A DNA stretch of 51,205 nucleotides, from the NCBI RefSeq assembly GCF_017565705.1, contig NZ_JAGDYL010000012.1:1-51205 (forward strand). The letters are read 5' to 3'. The notes beneath the pieces are model-generated. The model was not told the origin of the DNA and searched no databases. It saw nothing but the letters and a program-made list of their open reading frames with translations. This DNA is from Leucobacter ruminantium (GTDB lineage: Bacteria > Actinomycetota > Actinomycetes > Actinomycetales > Microbacteriaceae). Positions 49,157 through 51,205 of this stretch are shown one piece after another. How positions within the stretch are numbered: position 1 is the first letter of the stretch; every line of letters starts with the position of its first letter. Made by a program: the position numbers and the translations under genes.

Positions 49157-49945
49157 CTACCGGCGCATGCGCTCGATCGAGTACGACGCGGCGGCGTACG
49201 GACCGCCCTGCGGCTGTTCGGCAGGAAACGGCTCGGGCGGCCCGTGCGAGGCCGCGTCGTCCTCGGGCTCGAACCCGATGGCGGCGCCCGGGTCGAGATC
49301 CCACCAGCCGCCTTCGTTCCGGGACACGGCGTAGAACGCCGCCCAGCGCTCCGGCGTCGTCATGGCGGCGAGGAAGGCCCGGACGGCGTCGCCGGGGCTC
49401 AGCCAGGTGCGCTGGTCGCGGGCCGAACCGGGCCTTTCCTCGTAGCTGCCGATGCGCACGACGACCGTCGCGATCCCGAACTTGTCGGAGTAGAGCCGGC
49501 ACAGGGCCTCGCCGGCGACCTTCGAGACGCCGTAGAAGCCGTCGGGTCGGGGCGGCTGCTCGGGCGAGACGGCGGTGCTCGCCGGGTACATGCCGGTGAC
49601 GCGATTGCTGCTCGCATACACCACGCGCGGCACGCCGGCGCGCCGCGCCGCCTCCAGCACGTGATAGGTGCCGACGACGTTCACCGTCGCGAGGTCGTGG
49701 AAATCCGCCTCGTCGGGGATCGCCCCCAGATGGATGACCCCGTCGGCCCCCGCGAACAGCTCCGTCAGGGCGTCGAGATCGTCGAGATCGGCGAGCGCGA
49801 CCGACTCGTCGGGGCCCAGCGGGGAGAACCGGCGCGCGTCGGTCGACGTCAGCCGCACGCCGCGATCGTGCAGCGCCGCCCGCAGCGCCCGGCCGATGCC
49901 GCCTGCGGCGCCCGTGATCGCCCAGTGGCTCCTCGCGACGTCCAT
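49157..49945 (-). CDS. NAD-dependent epimerase/dehydrogenase, uronate-dehydrogenase-like
   Basis: A 262-residue extended SDR. It has the NAD motif ITGAAGGIGRAL, the ADLDDLDAL acidic stretch, GADGVIHLGAIPDE, the active-site Ser-Ser in VVYASSNRV and the catalytic YGVSK. HLGAIPDE together with the short length resembles bacterial uronate dehydrogenases, which oxidise hexuronic acids to lactones, but other sugar SDRs remain possible. The last ~30 residues are non-conserved. The ATG at 49945 lies 9 bases after the galE end, so the two are likely cotranscribed as galE then this gene. Confidence 0.85.
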   Translation of the reverse strand: MDVARSHWAITGAAGGIGRALRAALHDRGVRLTSTDARRFSPLGPDESVALADLDDLDALTELFAGADGVIHLGAIPDEADFHDLATVNVVGTYHVLEAARRAGVPRVVYASSNRVTGMYPASTAVSPEQPPRPDGFYGVSKVAGEALCRLYSDKFGIATVVVRIGSYEERPGSARDQRTWLSPGDAVRAFLAAMTTPERWAAFYAVSRNEGGWWDLDPGAAIGFEPEDDAASHGPPEPFPAEQPQGGPYAAASYSIERMRR

Positions 49946-49954
49946 GTGCCGATC

Positions 49955-50974
49955 CTAGGGCGAATCGAGATACCCGTCGGGGTTCGCCGACTGCCAGGCC
50001 CAGGCGTCGCGACAGGCCTCGGCGAAGTCGCGGCGGGTGCGCCAGCCGAGCCGATCGAGCGCGAGCGAGGGATCGGCGACCACGGTCGCGAGGTCGCCCG
50101 CGCGGCGCGGCTCGATCGCGTAGGGCACCGGCCGTCCCGACACCGCCTCGAACGCGCGCACCGCCTCGAGCACGCTCGTGCCGCGCCCCGAGCCGAGGTT
50201 GTAGGCCTGCACGCCGGGCTCCGCGCGGACGAGCGCCGCGACGTGGCCCTCCGCGAGATCCATGACGTGGATGTAGTCGCGCACGCCCGTGCCGTCGGGG
50301 GTCGGGTAGTCGTCCCCGAACACCGAGAGCCGCTCGCGGCGCCCGACCGCGACCTGGGCGATGAAGGGCATCAGGTTGTTCGGAAGGCCGCGCGGGTCCT
50401 CCCCGATGCGGCCCGAGGGGTGCGCTCCCACGGGGTTGAAGTAGCGCAGGTGCACCGCGCGCAGCTCGGGCCGGACGGCCGCGGCGTCGGCGATGATCCG
50501 CTCGTTCATCGCCTTCGTCCAGCCGTAGGGGTTGCTGAGCCCCGCCCCGGTGGGGTGATCCTCCGCGATGAGCTCGGTCCGCGGCTCCCCGTAGACGGTC
50601 GCGGAGGAGCTGAAGACGAGCCGATCGACGCCGCGCTCCCCCATCACGTCGAGCAAGGTCAGCGTCGAATCGAGGTTGACGCGGTAATAGCGGACGGGCT
50701 GCTCGACGGACTCCCCCACCGACTTCAGCCCGGCGAAGTGGATCGCGGCGTCGAAGCTCCGGTCGGCCAGGGCGGCGCGCGTCGCCGCGGCGTCGGCGAG
50801 GTCGGCGCGCACGAAGTCGATGCGCCCGCCGGTGAGCTCCTCGACCCGCCGCAGCGCCTCGCGGCTGCCGTTCGAGAGATCGTCGAGCACCAGCACCTCG
50901 TGCCCCTGCTCGAGCAGCACGAGCGCCGTATGGCTTCCGATGTACCCGGCGCCACCGGTCAGCAATGCACGCAT
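49955..50974 (-). CDS. galE: UDP-glucose 4-epimerase
   Basis: Interconverts UDP-glucose and UDP-galactose for galactose use and envelope glycans. The 339-residue protein begins MRALLTGGAGYIGSHTALVL (NAD motif GxxGxxG), then LDDLSNGSREALRRV, IHFAGLKSVGESV, the SSSATVYG stretch and the catalytic YGWTK, RYFNPVGAHPSG, and GVRDYIHVMDLAEGH. All are hallmark GalE blocks. The start at 50974 is fixed by the motif; the 31 codons further upstream do not belong. No ribosome-binding site is visible, so it may be leaderless. Confidence 0.96.
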   Translation of the reverse strand: MRALLTGGAGYIGSHTALVLLEQGHEVLVLDDLSNGSREALRRVEELTGGRIDFVRADLADAAATRAALADRSFDAAIHFAGLKSVGESVEQPVRYYRVNLDSTLTLLDVMGERGVDRLVFSSSATVYGEPRTELIAEDHPTGAGLSNPYGWTKAMNERIIADAAAVRPELRAVHLRYFNPVGAHPSGRIGEDPRGLPNNLMPFIAQVAVGRRERLSVFGDDYPTPDGTGVRDYIHVMDLAEGHVAALVRAEPGVQAYNLGSGRGTSVLEAVRAFEAVSGRPVPYAIEPRRAGDLATVVADPSLALDRLGWRTRRDFAEACRDAWAWQSANPDGYLDSP

Positions 50975-51029
50975 GCGGTCAATCGTAGTGGTCGGCTCGC
51001 GCGGGCGGTCGCGCATCGGCGCGCGAGGA

Positions 51030-51074
51030 GTCGCGTATGGGGGTTTCGGCGGCCTCGGAACCCCCATACGCGAC
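51030..51074. repeat. Strong inverted repeat upstream of galE
   Basis: Perfect 16-bp arms GTCGCGTATGGGGGTT (51030-51045) and AACCCCCATACGCGAC (51059-51074) around a 13-base spacer. No T-run follows. It lies 56 bases upstream of galE; it could be a terminator for a gene beyond the window or a regulatory or dispersed element. Confidence 0.75.
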
Positions 51075-51084
51075 CCCTTGCGAG

Positions 51085-51205
51085 GCGCACGCCGGCGCCG
51101 GGCCGCGGGCCGCGCGGCGACGGGCGGCCCGCGGCGACGGGCGGCGCGGCGGCCGCGCGGCGGGCGGCGCCGGGAATCGGTTCCGGGCGGGCGGGTCCGC
51201 GGGCC
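51085..51205. other. Extremely GC-rich low-complexity tail
   Basis: Built from overlapping GGCGGCG, GCCGCGGGCC and CGACGGGCGGC words, with only a few A/T bases. I see no gene start or RNA in it. It is cut by the window edge. Confidence 0.5.

Overview
This is a single chromosomal stretch of very high GC content (about 70% by eye) with no plasmid, phage or rRNA signature. Several gene sets place it in the Actinomycetota: mtrA-mtrB-lpqB followed by comF and hpf, a WhiB regulator, furA-katG, a stand-alone groEL under CIRCE control, and HtaA-type haem-binding proteins. Overall style and gene order suggest Microbacteriaceae, perhaps Leucobacter-like. That last step is inference; no 16S gene is present.

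Layout. 0-10.6 kb, all minus strand: asd and lysC (aspartate family synthesis, with an internal start for the small LysC subunit), a small membrane protein, a Cys-rich mini-protein, recR-dnaX, and ackA-pta. 10.7-12.5 kb: groEL with two CIRCE-type operators. 12.5-13.2 kb: a LytR_C-type membrane protein. 13.3-22.3 kb: a haem-iron acquisition region made of a haem-binding lipoprotein (HmuT), divergent permease and ATPase (HmuU, HmuV), a small coiled-coil membrane protein, a short HtaA protein and a 1361-residue mosaic HtaA surface protein. DtxR-like operators lie in both key promoter regions. 22.6-24.3 kb: a YdjA-like nitroreductase and a DUF606/DMT exporter. 24.4-28.4 kb: tRNA-Thr(TGT), a DsbA-like oxidoreductase and secA. 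28.6-31.4 kb: furA-katG. 31.6-38.3 kb: a Ppm1-like glycosyltransferase, then hpf, comF (with a probable C-terminal frameshift), lpqB, mtrB and mtrA. 38.4-40.5 kb: an aquaporin and an LtrA-family protein. 40.5-47.3 kb: an envelope-linked cluster with a degenerate zincin, a DUF5719-like protein, a large GT2-membrane protein, WhiB and ManA. 47.3-51 kb: an O-antigen-ligase-like protein, a small hypothetical protein, an SDR/epimerase and galE. The window ends in a strong inverted repeat and extremely GC-rich low-complexity DNA.

Three signals are not explained by ordinary gene content. First, the octamer GAGGGATC occurs about 54 times by manual scan (27 on each strand) against roughly 2 expected from composition. 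It behaves like a highly iterated word and enters low-complexity protein inserts. Second, the 1361-residue HtaA mosaic contains five copies of an unfamiliar repeat ending in an SAQW-type signature; two are encoded by 408-bp-period DNA repeats with near-identical ends and diverged middles. Third, a family of dispersed intergenic repeats built on TTTCGACTCGGCTCCGC occurs near 31.5, 34.1, 39.2 and 45.5 kb, and a near-perfect palindrome overlaps the whiB -10 element.
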